A stretch of DNA of 22,949 nt. Source: a virus. How positions within the stretch are numbered: position 1 is the first letter of the stretch; the number at the start of each line of letters is the position of its first letter. Under the pieces are notes generated by a model. That model made no database searches and was not told the origin of the DNA. It was given only the letters and a program-made list of their open reading frames with translations. The stretch spans positions 1-22,949 of IMG/VR virus record IMGVR_UViG_3300044655_000021; one strand, 5' to 3'. Shown one piece after another: positions 7,670 through 15,047 of the stretch. Both the position numbers and the translations under genes were made by a program.

Positions 7670-8019
7670 TGAGAATATCTAAACTTCAACAGCGAATTAC
7701 TGTTCAGCGTAGAAGCACTACGCTAGATGCTTATGGTCAAGAAATAAATTCTTGGACAAACATCGGAACAGTATGGGCAGAAGTTAAGCCGTTGAGTGGT
7801 ACTGAAAAAATGAGAACTAACGCTATGGTCGTTGAGTCTCAGATTACACATCGAGTCACAGTAAGATATTCTGCATTGTTCTTGCCATCCATTGATGCTG
7901 ACGCATGGCGTATTCTTTTTGGTACACGAATCTTTAATATCACAGCATCATGGAATGTTGACGAGTCCGATAAGACTATTATCTTTGATTGCACAGAGGG
8001 AAGTTTAGATGGCCAGTGA
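7669..8019 (+). CDS. Head-tail adaptor / head closure protein (SPP1 gp16-like)
   Basis: The 116-aa protein fits the phage head-tail joining family (PF05521): a start of MRISKLQQRITVQRRS, a DAYGQEINSWTNIGTVWAEV segment at about residues 21-40, a HRVTVRYS strand, and a final segment similar to RIFNITASWNVDESDKTI. It should close the neck after packaging and dock the tail. The ATG overlaps the stop of the connector gene by one base (TAATG), and its end overlaps the gp10-like gene by 11 bases. Confidence 0.9.
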   Translation: MRISKLQQRITVQRRSTTLDAYGQEINSWTNIGTVWAEVKPLSGTEKMRTNAMVVESQITHRVTVRYSALFLPSIDADAWRILFGTRIFNITASWNVDESDKTIIFDCTEGSLDGQ

Positions 8020-8524
8020 TCAGAGCATTTCAATAAGCGGGCTTGCTGACTTGCAGAAAATGTTAGATGAGTTACCCGCAAAGATAGAAGCCAACATCAT
8101 GCGAGGTGCATTGCGTCAAGGTGCTAATGTCTATCGTGATCGTGCGAGAAATGCCGCACCTGTCGGTAAGACTGGAAAATTAAAGAAAAGCATTAAAGTA
8201 AAAACTAATGTGAAAAAAGGAAAAGCTGTTTCGCAAGTTGTTGCGGGTGGCGGTGATGCTTTTTATGCGAAGTTTGTTGAATTTGGCACAGCTTCTTTTT
8301 ATGAAGGAAGCGGAAAGACAGTAGGCGGTCCATATAAGATTGCACCAAAGAATAAAAAGGCGATAAAATTTGGAGAAGTATTTTCTGAAACAGCCGTTCA
8401 TGAAGGTGTAAGACCAACTGGATTTATGCGTAAAGCATTTGATGGTGGGACTACTGAGGTAATTGATCAAGTCGCTGATTACATTCGTATGCGAATCGGA
8501 CGAGAGATTGTGAAATCATTATGA
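8009..8524 (+). CDS. HK97 gp10-family neck protein
   Basis: The 171-aa product matches the HK97 gp10 family: an N-terminal ISGLADLQKMLDELPAKI helix, then ALRQGANVYRDRARNAAPV, a basic KTGKLKKSIKVKTN segment, and the marker FVEFGTASFY. Near the C-terminus GFMRKAFDGGTTEVIDQV fits the family end. Proteins of this group act at the head-tail joint, between the adaptor and the tail terminator. Length is slightly above the family norm because of a Lys-rich insert at about residues 105-125. The stop overlaps the next ATG by 4 bases. Confidence 0.88.
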   Translation: MASDQSISISGLADLQKMLDELPAKIEANIMRGALRQGANVYRDRARNAAPVGKTGKLKKSIKVKTNVKKGKAVSQVVAGGGDAFYAKFVEFGTASFYEGSGKTVGGPYKIAPKNKKAIKFGEVFSETAVHEGVRPTGFMRKAFDGGTTEVIDQVADYIRMRIGREIVKSL

Positions 8525-8919
8525 ATCCAGAACTCATAATTGCCGCAATGCTGAACACAGCAGGGATTACAGCATTGGTCAGCACTCGCAAAGCAATGTC
8601 TCAGTTGCCGCAGAATACAGCCTTTCCTGCGCTTGTTTATACAGTCATTGATGCAATACCATTGCCACACATAAATTACGCAACAGAACGCCAGATGGCG
8701 CGAGCTAGAGTGCAGATCAATCCTCTTGCCAAAACAATGGCAGAGGTAAAAGCAATCCATGAACAAGTCCGCTTGGCTATGGATTTTAAATTACAACAAG
8801 TTTATGCGGGTAAGACAGTTATCAGTAGTCGCCTAGATTTATTCGGTTCACCCGAAAAAGATTTAGACACTGGTACTTGGACTCAATCCGCAGATTACAT
8901 GGTGTCCTACTATGAGTAA
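8521..8919 (+). CDS. Tail terminator / completion protein (DUF3168-like)
   Basis: The 132-aa protein fits the DUF3168/gp17-like group that caps the head-proximal end of the tail tube. Visible marks are an N-terminal helix (NPELIIAAMLNTAGITALV), the QLPQNTAFPALVYTVID segment at about residues 29-45, an ARARVQINPLAKTMAEVKAI strand-helix unit, and a SRLDLFGSPEKDLDTGTW strand near the end. Position as the last neck gene before the tube gene is normal. It overlaps gp10 by ATGA. A terminator begins 37 bases after its stop. Confidence 0.85.
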   Translation: MNPELIIAAMLNTAGITALVSTRKAMSQLPQNTAFPALVYTVIDAIPLPHINYATERQMARARVQINPLAKTMAEVKAIHEQVRLAMDFKLQQVYAGKTVISSRLDLFGSPEKDLDTGTWTQSADYMVSYYE

Positions 8920-8956
8920 GACACATAACAGTTTCAGGCATTTGCTTGAAAATTCT

Positions 8957-8981
8957 GCTCACATCCCTGTGGGCTTTTTTT
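8957..8981 (+). terminator. Intrinsic terminator between neck and tail tube genes
   Basis: GCTCACA at 8957-8963 pairs with TGTGGGC at 8968-8974 (one T-G wobble), with a TCCC loop, and is followed by seven T residues at 8975-8981. Only 20 bases separate the T run from the ATG of the tail tube gene, so the tube gene needs read-through, antitermination, or RNA processing here. I could not find a convincing promoter in the gap. Confidence 0.85.
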
Positions 8982-9001
8982 AAAACCGAGAGGAAAAGAC
9001 C

Positions 9002-9478
9002 ATGACAGTCCGCACATCCGCAGGGACAACACTCCGTGTTACTGCGTCAGCACCCGCTACCTTCAACAGCGCAGGGTACACAACCCTGTTTACAACATCT
9101 CCCGTCCCCGCACTCGTTGGTGAAGTCACCGACTTGGGCGAGTTTGGTCGTGAGTATGCTTTGGTCACGCATATGCCAGTTGGCTCGCGTGGCACACAGA
9201 AGTTCAAAGGCTCATTCAACGAAGGCACAATCACTTTGTCTTTGGGTTTGGACACCGATGACGCAGGTCAGATTATTATGAAAGCCGCAAGTCTTTCTGA
9301 TAACGACTATTCGTTTATGGTGACTACACAGAATGGTGACAAATACTTTTTCCGCGCACAAATCATGTCTTGGAAAGTAGGCGTTGGCTCTGTTGATTCA
9401 ATCACTACTGCAACTGCAACATTGGAAATCACAACCAATGCCGCAGGAGTTGGCATTGTTGAATCTCTTGCCGCTTAA
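9002..9478 (+). CDS. Major tail (tube) protein
   Basis: The 158-aa product should form the stacked rings of the tail tube. The sequence is rich in beta strands, Thr, Ser and Gly, with segments ALVGEVTDLGEFGREYALV and GTQKFKGSFNEGTITLSLGL, the DLGEFG...GSFNEGTI... pattern of siphovirus tube proteins. A later YFFRAQIMSWKVGVGSVDSI leads into a closing ATATLEITT strand. GAGAGGAAAA at 8989-8998 is a strong ribosome site, as expected for an abundant protein. It sits directly before the tail chaperone and tape measure genes. Confidence 0.9.
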   Translation: MTVRTSAGTTLRVTASAPATFNSAGYTTLFTTSPVPALVGEVTDLGEFGREYALVTHMPVGSRGTQKFKGSFNEGTITLSLGLDTDDAGQIIMKAASLSDNDYSFMVTTQNGDKYFFRAQIMSWKVGVGSVDSITTATATLEITTNAAGVGIVESLAA

Positions 9479-9525
9479 AGAATTGCCGTAAATGGCAACA
9501 CGCGCACCTACTCGGGTCAGTTCGC

Positions 9526-9583
9526 ATCCTTCGCGGGGTGCGGCTGATTCGAGCAAGGGCAATAACTCTCCCCGCGAAAGGAT
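9526..9583 (+). promoter_or_regulatory. Stem-loop that covers the ribosome site of the tail chaperone gene
   Basis: ATCCTTCGCGGGG at 9526-9538 pairs with CCCCGCGAAAGGAT at 9570-9583 with a single bulged A, giving 13 base pairs around a 31-base loop. The 3' arm contains AAAGGA (9577-9582), the best Shine-Dalgarno sequence for the ATG at 9591. No T run follows, so it is not a standard terminator. Folded RNA would hide the ribosome site and lower chaperone synthesis relative to the tube protein upstream. Confidence 0.65.
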
Positions 9584-9590
9584 TACTAAA

Positions 9591-9995
9591 ATGTTTGATA
9601 TCTCAGAACTAGCAGTTAAAGACACAGCCATCGTTGAATTGGAAACAGTTGAAGGCGATGCGTTGCTTGATGTAAATGGAAACCAACTTTCAATCACAGT
9701 CTATGGACCAGGCTCCAAGGCTTTTCAGAAGGCTCAAAGTATTCGCAACCGAGCGATTCTTGAGTATGTGAAGAAGGGTGGAAAGAAGATGAAGGAAGGC
9801 GAACAGCGCGAGCTTGATGCTGAGTTCTTATCTGCTTGCACAGTCAGCTTCAATGGCTTTGGCTATAAAGATTTCACAGGCGTTGAAATGTTTAAAGCCG
9901 CATATCTTGATTCAGCCATCGGCTTCATTACTGAACAAGTAAATAAAGCCGTTGGTGATTGGGCAAATTTTACTCAGGCATCATCGAAGACCTAA
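9591..9995 (+). CDS. Tail assembly chaperone, short form (lambda gpG-like)
   Basis: The 134-aa protein is predicted to coat the tape measure before the tube polymerises. It begins MFDISELAVKDTAIVELETV, continues with a GNQLSITVYGPGSKAFQKAQ beta segment and then a charged helix (YVKKGGKKMKEGEQRELDAE), like other siphovirus short chaperones. I chose ATG 9591 because AAAGGA lies 8 bases before it. An in-frame ATG at 9492 would add 33 residues rich in Arg and Ser with no good ribosome site. A slippery site near the end lets part of the ribosomes continue into the next frame. The TAA at 9993-9995 ends the short form. Confidence 0.85.
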   Translation: MFDISELAVKDTAIVELETVEGDALLDVNGNQLSITVYGPGSKAFQKAQSIRNRAILEYVKKGGKKMKEGEQRELDAEFLSACTVSFNGFGYKDFTGVEMFKAAYLDSAIGFITEQVNKAVGDWANFTQASSKT

Positions 9996-10447
9996 GTCTT
10001 TATGCGAGACAACTGGCTTGGTTCAGATCAATCCCAGTTGTCAAGCAAGAGAAATCGGTTGCATCAGGTGATAAGCAAGCTGAGTTAACACGCGCTGAGA
10101 AGATTCAGAAAAATGGCGGGAAGCCATTGATGCCTGATGTTGGTGATGCTGAATATGTGATAACCTATTGGCAAGATTTAGGCATGGTAGAAATGGGCGG
10201 GATGGGTTCAATACCATTGACCGCAAAAGAAATAATATCGTGGCAACAATGCACAGGCGTTGAGCTTACAGCTTGGGAATATAGAGCGATCAAACAAATG
10301 TCACAGGCATATTTGATGCAAGCTAAAGAGAGCGAAAAGCCAGAGTGCGAGCCGCCATTCGGTGATCCAATAAATGAGTTCGATAGAAATATCGTGAGCA
10401 AAAAAGTCGGCAATGCTTTCAAAGCATTCATTCAGGCAAAAAGGTAA
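9959..10447 (+). CDS. Tail assembly chaperone, frameshift extension (lambda gpT-like)
   Basis: This frame encodes the second domain of the chaperone and is probably made only as a fusion: 9591-9971 followed by 9971-10447, giving about 285 aa. The only independent start is a TTG at 9959 with no ribosome site, and the frame is closed just upstream. The extension begins YSGIIEDLSLYARQLAWFRS and has a central EYVITYWQDLGMVEMGGMG segment, then a helical LTAWEYRAIKQMSQAYLMQA region, which resembles the C-terminal chaperone parts that bind the tape measure. It ends three bases before the tape measure gene, the standard place for this gene pair in siphoviruses. Confidence 0.82.
   Translation: MGKFYSGIIEDLSLYARQLAWFRSIPVVKQEKSVASGDKQAELTRAEKIQKNGGKPLMPDVGDAEYVITYWQDLGMVEMGGMGSIPLTAKEIISWQQCTGVELTAWEYRAIKQMSQAYLMQAKESEKPECEPPFGDPINEFDRNIVSKKVGNAFKAFIQAKR
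9965..9971 (+). promoter_or_regulatory. -1 programmed frameshift site A_AAT_TTT
   Basis: In the frame of the short chaperone the codons are GCA AAT TTT ACT, so A_AAT_TTT fits the X_XXY_YYZ rule. Slipping back one base lets the ribosome read TAC TCA GGC and join VGDWANF to YSGIIEDLSL without a break. The long-form frame is closed by a TGA at 9956-9958, just before this site, leaving only a short overlap window in which the slippery heptamer falls. A small hairpin, AAGAC(9987-9991)/GTCTT(9996-10000), lies 15 bases downstream with the short-form stop in its loop. Confidence 0.82.
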
Positions 10448-10450
10448 GTC

Positions 10451-13400
10451 ATGGCAACAACAGTCGGGCAACTAACAATCGAGATGGCGGCTAACATTGT
10501 TCGCCTCCAACAAGATTTGGATAAAGCCAAGAACTCTGTTTCCTCTGCTATGTCGTCAATACAGAAGTCGGCAAGTATGGCGGCTAATGCATTGGGTGCA
10601 ATTGGAGTTGGCTTATCAGTTGCGGCTTTTACTGGATGGATTAAGAGCGCGATTGATGCGGCTGACGAAACAAACAAGATGGCGCAGAAGATTGGTGTCG
10701 CTGTCAAAGATGTAGCAGGGCTTCAGCTTGCCTTTAGACAGGCGGGTATTGATAGCGGGGCATTGCAAACAAGCATGAGTAAATTGTCTGTCGCGATTGC
10801 GAATGGCAATGATGCTTTTGTTGCAATGAACATCAGCACAAGAAACGCTGATGGAAGTCTTAAATCTACTCGCCAAGTTCTTGGTGAGGTTGCTGATAAA
10901 TTTAAGTCATACGAGGATGGTGCATCTAAGACTGCGCTTGCTGTTCAGTTGTTCGGCAAAGCAGGTGCAGATTTAATTCCATTGCTTAATGCGGGTGCAG
11001 ATAGCTTAGATCAGTTTGATGAGATGGCTCGCAAGCTAGGTCTAACAATCACAGATGAGACAGCCGCAAGAGCCGAGAAGTTTAATGACACATTGGATTT
11101 GATGGGTCAAGGCTTCAAAGGTATTTCCATGCAAGTGATGGCTGAGTTGTTGCCGACTCTTGAAGGTCTTGCAGATCAATTCTTCTCATCAATGACAGAG
11201 GGTGATCGCCTAGAGCGAATTGCTAAAGGCTTGGCTATTGGACTCAAAGGTCTTTACATAGTTGTTGTCTTAGTTTACGAAGCTGTCGAGACAATGGTTG
11301 ATACGCTATACACAGCGGGTCGACAAATCTATGCGGTGATGACAGGTGACTTTCAAGGTGCGATGAAGCTAGGCACAGATTACGCCAATCGCATGAAAAC
11401 AAATTGGACTGGTGCATTAGAAGAAGTTGACAAAGCATGGAACGCAAACGGAAGCACAGCAGTTTCCACAATGACAGCGATATCTAAGGCGGTGAAGAAA
11501 GAAGCTCCTTATGTGAGTGATGCTTCAAAGAAACAAGCTGATGAATTGAAGAAGCTAGAAGATGCTTATAAAAAGTTATTGACTAGCGTTGAAGAAAAGA
11601 TTGCAACAAATAAAGCTGAAGTAGATGCAAGCGAAAAATTAACTGAGTCACAAAAGCTAGAGATCAAATACACAAATGAGATTGAGGCGGGAACTCTCAA
11701 GCTGACTAAAGCGCAGAAAGATAATTTATTTGAAAAGCTGAAGCTCTTAAAGATTACTGAAGATGCAATTGCTCTTGCCAAGCTAGAGAAAGAAATTCTT
11801 GATGAGTCTGCTAAATCTAATTATGCAGTCTATGAATCAATCGTCAAAAAGAACAAAGCACTTACTGACGAAGTTATAAAACAAAAAGAATCTAATGACG
11901 CAATCTTCTTGGGTGCTGAAGCCATTGCAAAATTAGAAGTTGAAAAGTTACATGAGCAAGCAACAACAGCAAAGCGCAATGCTGAACTTGCAGAGGAAGC
12001 ATGGTTGAGCGAAGGCGTTGTTGATGGATACAAAGATCAAGCTAAAGCATTGACTGAATTGGCTCTTTCTAAGGAAAAGGCAATTGGTCTTAAAGCCGCT
12101 AAAGAAGCACAAGACGCATGGGACAAAGCCGCATCATCTATTACAGAAGGATTGACTGATGCGCTGATGCGTGGCTTTGAATCAGGCAAGGGATTCGTTG
12201 ATAACATCTTGAGCTTTATTAAAAACAAGTTCAAGTCAACAGTCGCTGAGTTCATCATTCGACCAATCATGTCGCCAATCGGAAATGCTTTTGCATCAAT
12301 GATGCCGACAGCCGCAGGAGCCGCAACTGGTGGCGGTGGAATGTTTGGAAGTATTCTTGGTGGCGCGAGTCAGATGGGTTCTTTGTTCGGAACTGGCGCA
12401 AGCGCAACTATGAGTGGCGCAGGATTCATGGACATGATGGGCGCGTCATCTGCAATGATGGGCAATGGAAGCATCATGGGCGGTATGAGTCTTGGCGCGG
12501 GTGCTGTAATGCCTTATGTGGCGGCGGCGGCGGCTTTAGTATCTTTGATTAAATCAATGGATGACTCAGGCACTATGCATACAGGTGGCGCGGCAACAGC
12601 GAGCGCATCGGGTGCGACAAGAACAACTGGCTCTGAGCTTAACTTTGTTGTCGATGTGAACAAAGAAATGCAAACGCAAATCGTCAACATGGCGGGAAGC
12701 ATTGCAAATACTTTGAACGGATTAGAGCGAGCATTCGGTCGAGCCGAGGAAGTTGTTGTCGGTCTTGGCTTCGCAGATGACTCAAGCGCAGATGGTGCAT
12801 GGGGCGCGTTGAAGATTCTTGCAAGCGGTAAGAGCCTTGTTGATTGGGCGCAAGGAGCCGACAAGTGGCCTGGATTTGAGTTCTCGGATTCAGCCGCAGG
12901 ATTTGAAGAATTCACTTTGAAGATCGCGACAGATGTTCGCACGATGGTTCAGAGTATGCAGTTGCCTGAGTGGGCGGCTAATCTTGCGGCAACCATAAAA
13001 GAAGGCGCGACACTTGAAGAAGTCTTAGCGGTTGTCAATGCCATCGCTGAATTGAAAGCGGCATTGGTTGGCGCATCTGAAACTCTGACATTGATGGGTG
13101 GTCCATTTGAGGCTTTGGCTTTGAGTGGTGAAGATGCTGTCCTTGCGGTATCCAATCTTGTTGGCGGTATTGATCAACTGATTGCCAAGGCACAAGGCTT
13201 CATGGCGAACTACTACACAGAGCAAGAGCAAGCGGGTGTCATTGCTACATCCCTTGTTCAGGCTTTGCAGAAAGCAGGGTTTACAGAACAGCAGATCGCG
13301 GCATTGCAACAGAGACAAGACTTTAGAACTTTGCTTGAAAGCATTGATGTAAGTACGACTCTAGGTCAAGAACAGTTTGCGGCATTGATTAACCTTCAGC

Positions 13401-14143
13401 AGAATTTTGCTGATGTGCAGGGATTGTTGGACACTCAGAATTTGACATTGCAAGAGCTTGCAAAGATGGCTCCGACAAATACCTTGCTTGATCAAATTAA
13501 AATTTTGACAGAAGCAGATACGGCAACAGCAACAGCAAATGCCGATATTCAAATTAACTCTTTAAATAATATTGATGTTGGAATTGTTTCAGTAGCAAGC
13601 GCAGTTGAATCTTTAGAAGGTGCGACAACGAATGGTTTGGCACAAGTTGCAACAGCAGTTGGAAGCGCATTCAATGATGCTAAAGCAGAGATCGCTTCGG
13701 CTAACGCATCTGCAACAGCCGCATGGAATAATGCGGCAACGGCAATCAGCCGCGCAAATGAAATTGCATCTGCATCTGTTGCGTTTGTAAGCCAAGTTAC
13801 GACAGCATCAATGATTGCTGATGACAATTCCTTTGTTGATAGGTTTGCATCAGGAGGTTCTTATGGTGGTGGTATGGCTTTGGTCGGAGAGCAAGGTCCT
13901 GAACTAATTAACTTTGGAAATTCAGGAACTGTATTCAACGCATCGCAAACAGCATCAATGATTGGCGGTGAGGTTGCGGGTGAGATAAGGGCTTTACGAG
14001 AAGAAGTCAGTCAGCTAAGATACGAGGCTAGATCAACAGCCGTCAACACTAGCAAGATATTTAAACTGCAAGATAACTGGGATGTTCGTGGTCTTACTGT
14101 TAAGACAGATGCTGATCAACCTTTGGACACAGTAACAGTATGA
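10451..14143 (+). CDS. Tail tape measure protein
   Basis: The 1230-aa protein sets tail length and is probably ejected into the host envelope with the DNA. The N-terminus is typical (TIEMAANIVRLQQDLDKAKN), followed by a hydrophobic GAIGVGLSVAAF segment. A second hydrophobic stretch at about 262-285 (GLYIVVVLVYEAVETMVD) and a third at about 683-705 (VMPYVAAAAALVSLI) could insert in membrane. Residues about 355-600 are a long Lys/Glu/Ala helical region. About 607-690 is unusually rich in Gly, Met and Ala. The C-terminal FASGGSYGGGMALVGEQGPE motif near 1130-1150 is common in tape measure proteins. AAAAAGG at 10438-10444 supports the start. By the usual 0.15 nm per residue rule the tail would be near 180 nm, an inference only. 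Confidence 0.96.
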   Translation: MATTVGQLTIEMAANIVRLQQDLDKAKNSVSSAMSSIQKSASMAANALGAIGVGLSVAAFTGWIKSAIDAADETNKMAQKIGVAVKDVAGLQLAFRQAGIDSGALQTSMSKLSVAIANGNDAFVAMNISTRNADGSLKSTRQVLGEVADKFKSYEDGASKTALAVQLFGKAGADLIPLLNAGADSLDQFDEMARKLGLTITDETAARAEKFNDTLDLMGQGFKGISMQVMAELLPTLEGLADQFFSSMTEGDRLERIAKGLAIGLKGLYIVVVLVYEAVETMVDTLYTAGRQIYAVMTGDFQGAMKLGTDYANRMKTNWTGALEEVDKAWNANGSTAVSTMTAISKAVKKEAPYVSDASKKQADELKKLEDAYKKLLTSVEEKIATNKAEVDASEKLTESQKLEIKYTNEIEAGTLKLTKAQKDNLFEKLKLLKITEDAIALAKLEKEILDESAKSNYAVYESIVKKNKALTDEVIKQKESNDAIFLGAEAIAKLEVEKLHEQATTAKRNAELAEEAWLSEGVVDGYKDQAKALTELALSKEKAIGLKAAKEAQDAWDKAASSITEGLTDALMRGFESGKGFVDNILSFIKNKFKSTVAEFIIRPIMSPIGNAFASMMPTAAGAATGGGGMFGSILGGASQMGSLFGTGASATMSGAGFMDMMGASSAMMGNGSIMGGMSLGAGAVMPYVAAAAALVSLIKSMDDSGTMHTGGAATASASGATRTTGSELNFVVDVNKEMQTQIVNMAGSIANTLNGLERAFGRAEEVVVGLGFADDSSADGAWGALKILASGKSLVDWAQGADKWPGFEFSDSAAGFEEFTLKIATDVRTMVQSMQLPEWAANLAATIKEGATLEEVLAVVNAIAELKAALVGASETLTLMGGPFEALALSGEDAVLAVSNLVGGIDQLIAKAQGFMANYYTEQEQAGVIATSLVQALQKAGFTEQQIAALQQRQDFRTLLESIDVSTTLGQEQFAALINLQQNFADVQGLLDTQNLTLQELAKMAPTNTLLDQIKILTEADTATATANADIQINSLNNIDVGIVSVASAVESLEGATTNGLAQVATAVGSAFNDAKAEIASANASATAAWNNAATAISRANEIASASVAFVSQVTTASMIADDNSFVDRFASGGSYGGGMALVGEQGPELINFGNSGTVFNASQTASMIGGEVAGEIRALREEVSQLRYEARSTAVNTSKIFKLQDNWDVRGLTVKTDADQPLDTVTV

Positions 14144-15036
14144 AAGTCATAAAGCCAGTTACAGTTACTCCTGAAATGATTCTGTCAAGCAATGTGACGG
14201 AGGCTTATGCGGCTTGGAGTGCAGGAACTACTTACGCGAAGAACGCAAAAGTAGATCACGGAATACATTACTTCAACAGTTTGGTCAATTCTAATACTGG
14301 CCATGATCCTGATACGAGTCCAACTTTTTGGGAGAACATCGGTCCTGATAACAAACACGCGATGTTTGATGGGCAAGTAAGCACGACAACAACTAAATCT
14401 GTCGCACCTCTTACAGTAACAGTCGCAACTGGAATTGTGAATAGTGTCGCAATGATTGGCTTGGTGGGACAGAGCGTAACAATTACAGTTACTAATGCAG
14501 GGGCAAGTCCTCCAGTTTACACAAGGACAATTCCTCTTGATGGCACGATCATCTTAGACTGGTATATGTATTTCTTTGAGCCATTCGTTCAGCTTGGTGA
14601 AGTTGTATTGACTGACTTACCGCCTTATCTGAATGCTAGAATTACAATGACATTGAATTCAGGAAGTGCTGTCGCTATTGGCGAATTATTGTTTGGGACT
14701 GTTTATACATTAGGTGCATTGGGTACAGAGATCGGTGCAACTGTCGGCATCATTGATTACAGTCGCAAAGATACAGACAATGAAACTGGCAAAACAACAT
14801 TCGTTCAACGAGCTTTCAGTAAGCGAATGAGTGGTCAGTTCTTGGTGAACAATGACAGCATCAATGGCGTTCAAAGAATCTTGGCAGATGTTCGCGCTAT
14901 TCCTAGTGTTTATATTGGCTCTGAAGAAGTTGCTTACGCGCCATTAGTTGTATATGGTTTTTATCGAGATTTCACAATTGACATTGCTTATCCAACTAAG
15001 AGCTGGTGCAGACTTGAAGTTGAAGGTTTGATTTAA
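14140..15036 (+). CDS. Minor tail protein with CBM-like N-terminal module
   Basis: The 298-aa protein follows the tape measure with an ATGA overlap, where distal tail and hub proteins are encoded. Residues about 20-70 (AAWSAGTTYAKNAKVDHG, then YFNSLVNSNTG and SPTFWENIG) match the W..GTTY..N..V....Y.S....N.G..P....FW pattern of small carbohydrate-binding modules seen in phage tail proteins. The rest is beta-rich, and the C-terminal half contains QRAFSKRMSGQFLVNNDSI and a VAYAPLVVYGFYRDFTIDI strand pair. It probably links tube to tip and touches surface sugars. Family assignment beyond minor tail protein is not secure. Confidence 0.75.
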   Translation: MKVIKPVTVTPEMILSSNVTEAYAAWSAGTTYAKNAKVDHGIHYFNSLVNSNTGHDPDTSPTFWENIGPDNKHAMFDGQVSTTTTKSVAPLTVTVATGIVNSVAMIGLVGQSVTITVTNAGASPPVYTRTIPLDGTIILDWYMYFFEPFVQLGEVVLTDLPPYLNARITMTLNSGSAVAIGELLFGTVYTLGALGTEIGATVGIIDYSRKDTDNETGKTTFVQRAFSKRMSGQFLVNNDSINGVQRILADVRAIPSVYIGSEEVAYAPLVVYGFYRDFTIDIAYPTKSWCRLEVEGLI

Positions 15037-15047
15037 AGGAAACAAAT

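Noticed and set aside
9483-9498. Small hairpin TTGCC/GGCAA after the tail tube stop
   Set aside because: Only five pairs and no T run; too weak to call a terminator or regulator.
9492-9590. N-terminal extension of the tail chaperone from ATG 9492
   Set aside because: No good ribosome site, Arg/Ser-rich sequence unlike the rest, and a much better SD before ATG 9591; kept only as a possible alternative start.
12514-12942. 142-codon minus-strand frame inside the tape measure gene
   Set aside because: Ala/Ser/Pro-rich shadow opposite a strongly supported gene; no ribosome site or family marks.
13505-13780. Possible repeat or CRISPR-like pattern in the Ala/Thr-rich end of the tape measure gene
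   Set aside because: The repeats are codon-level low complexity (GCA/ACA), without constant direct repeats or spacers.
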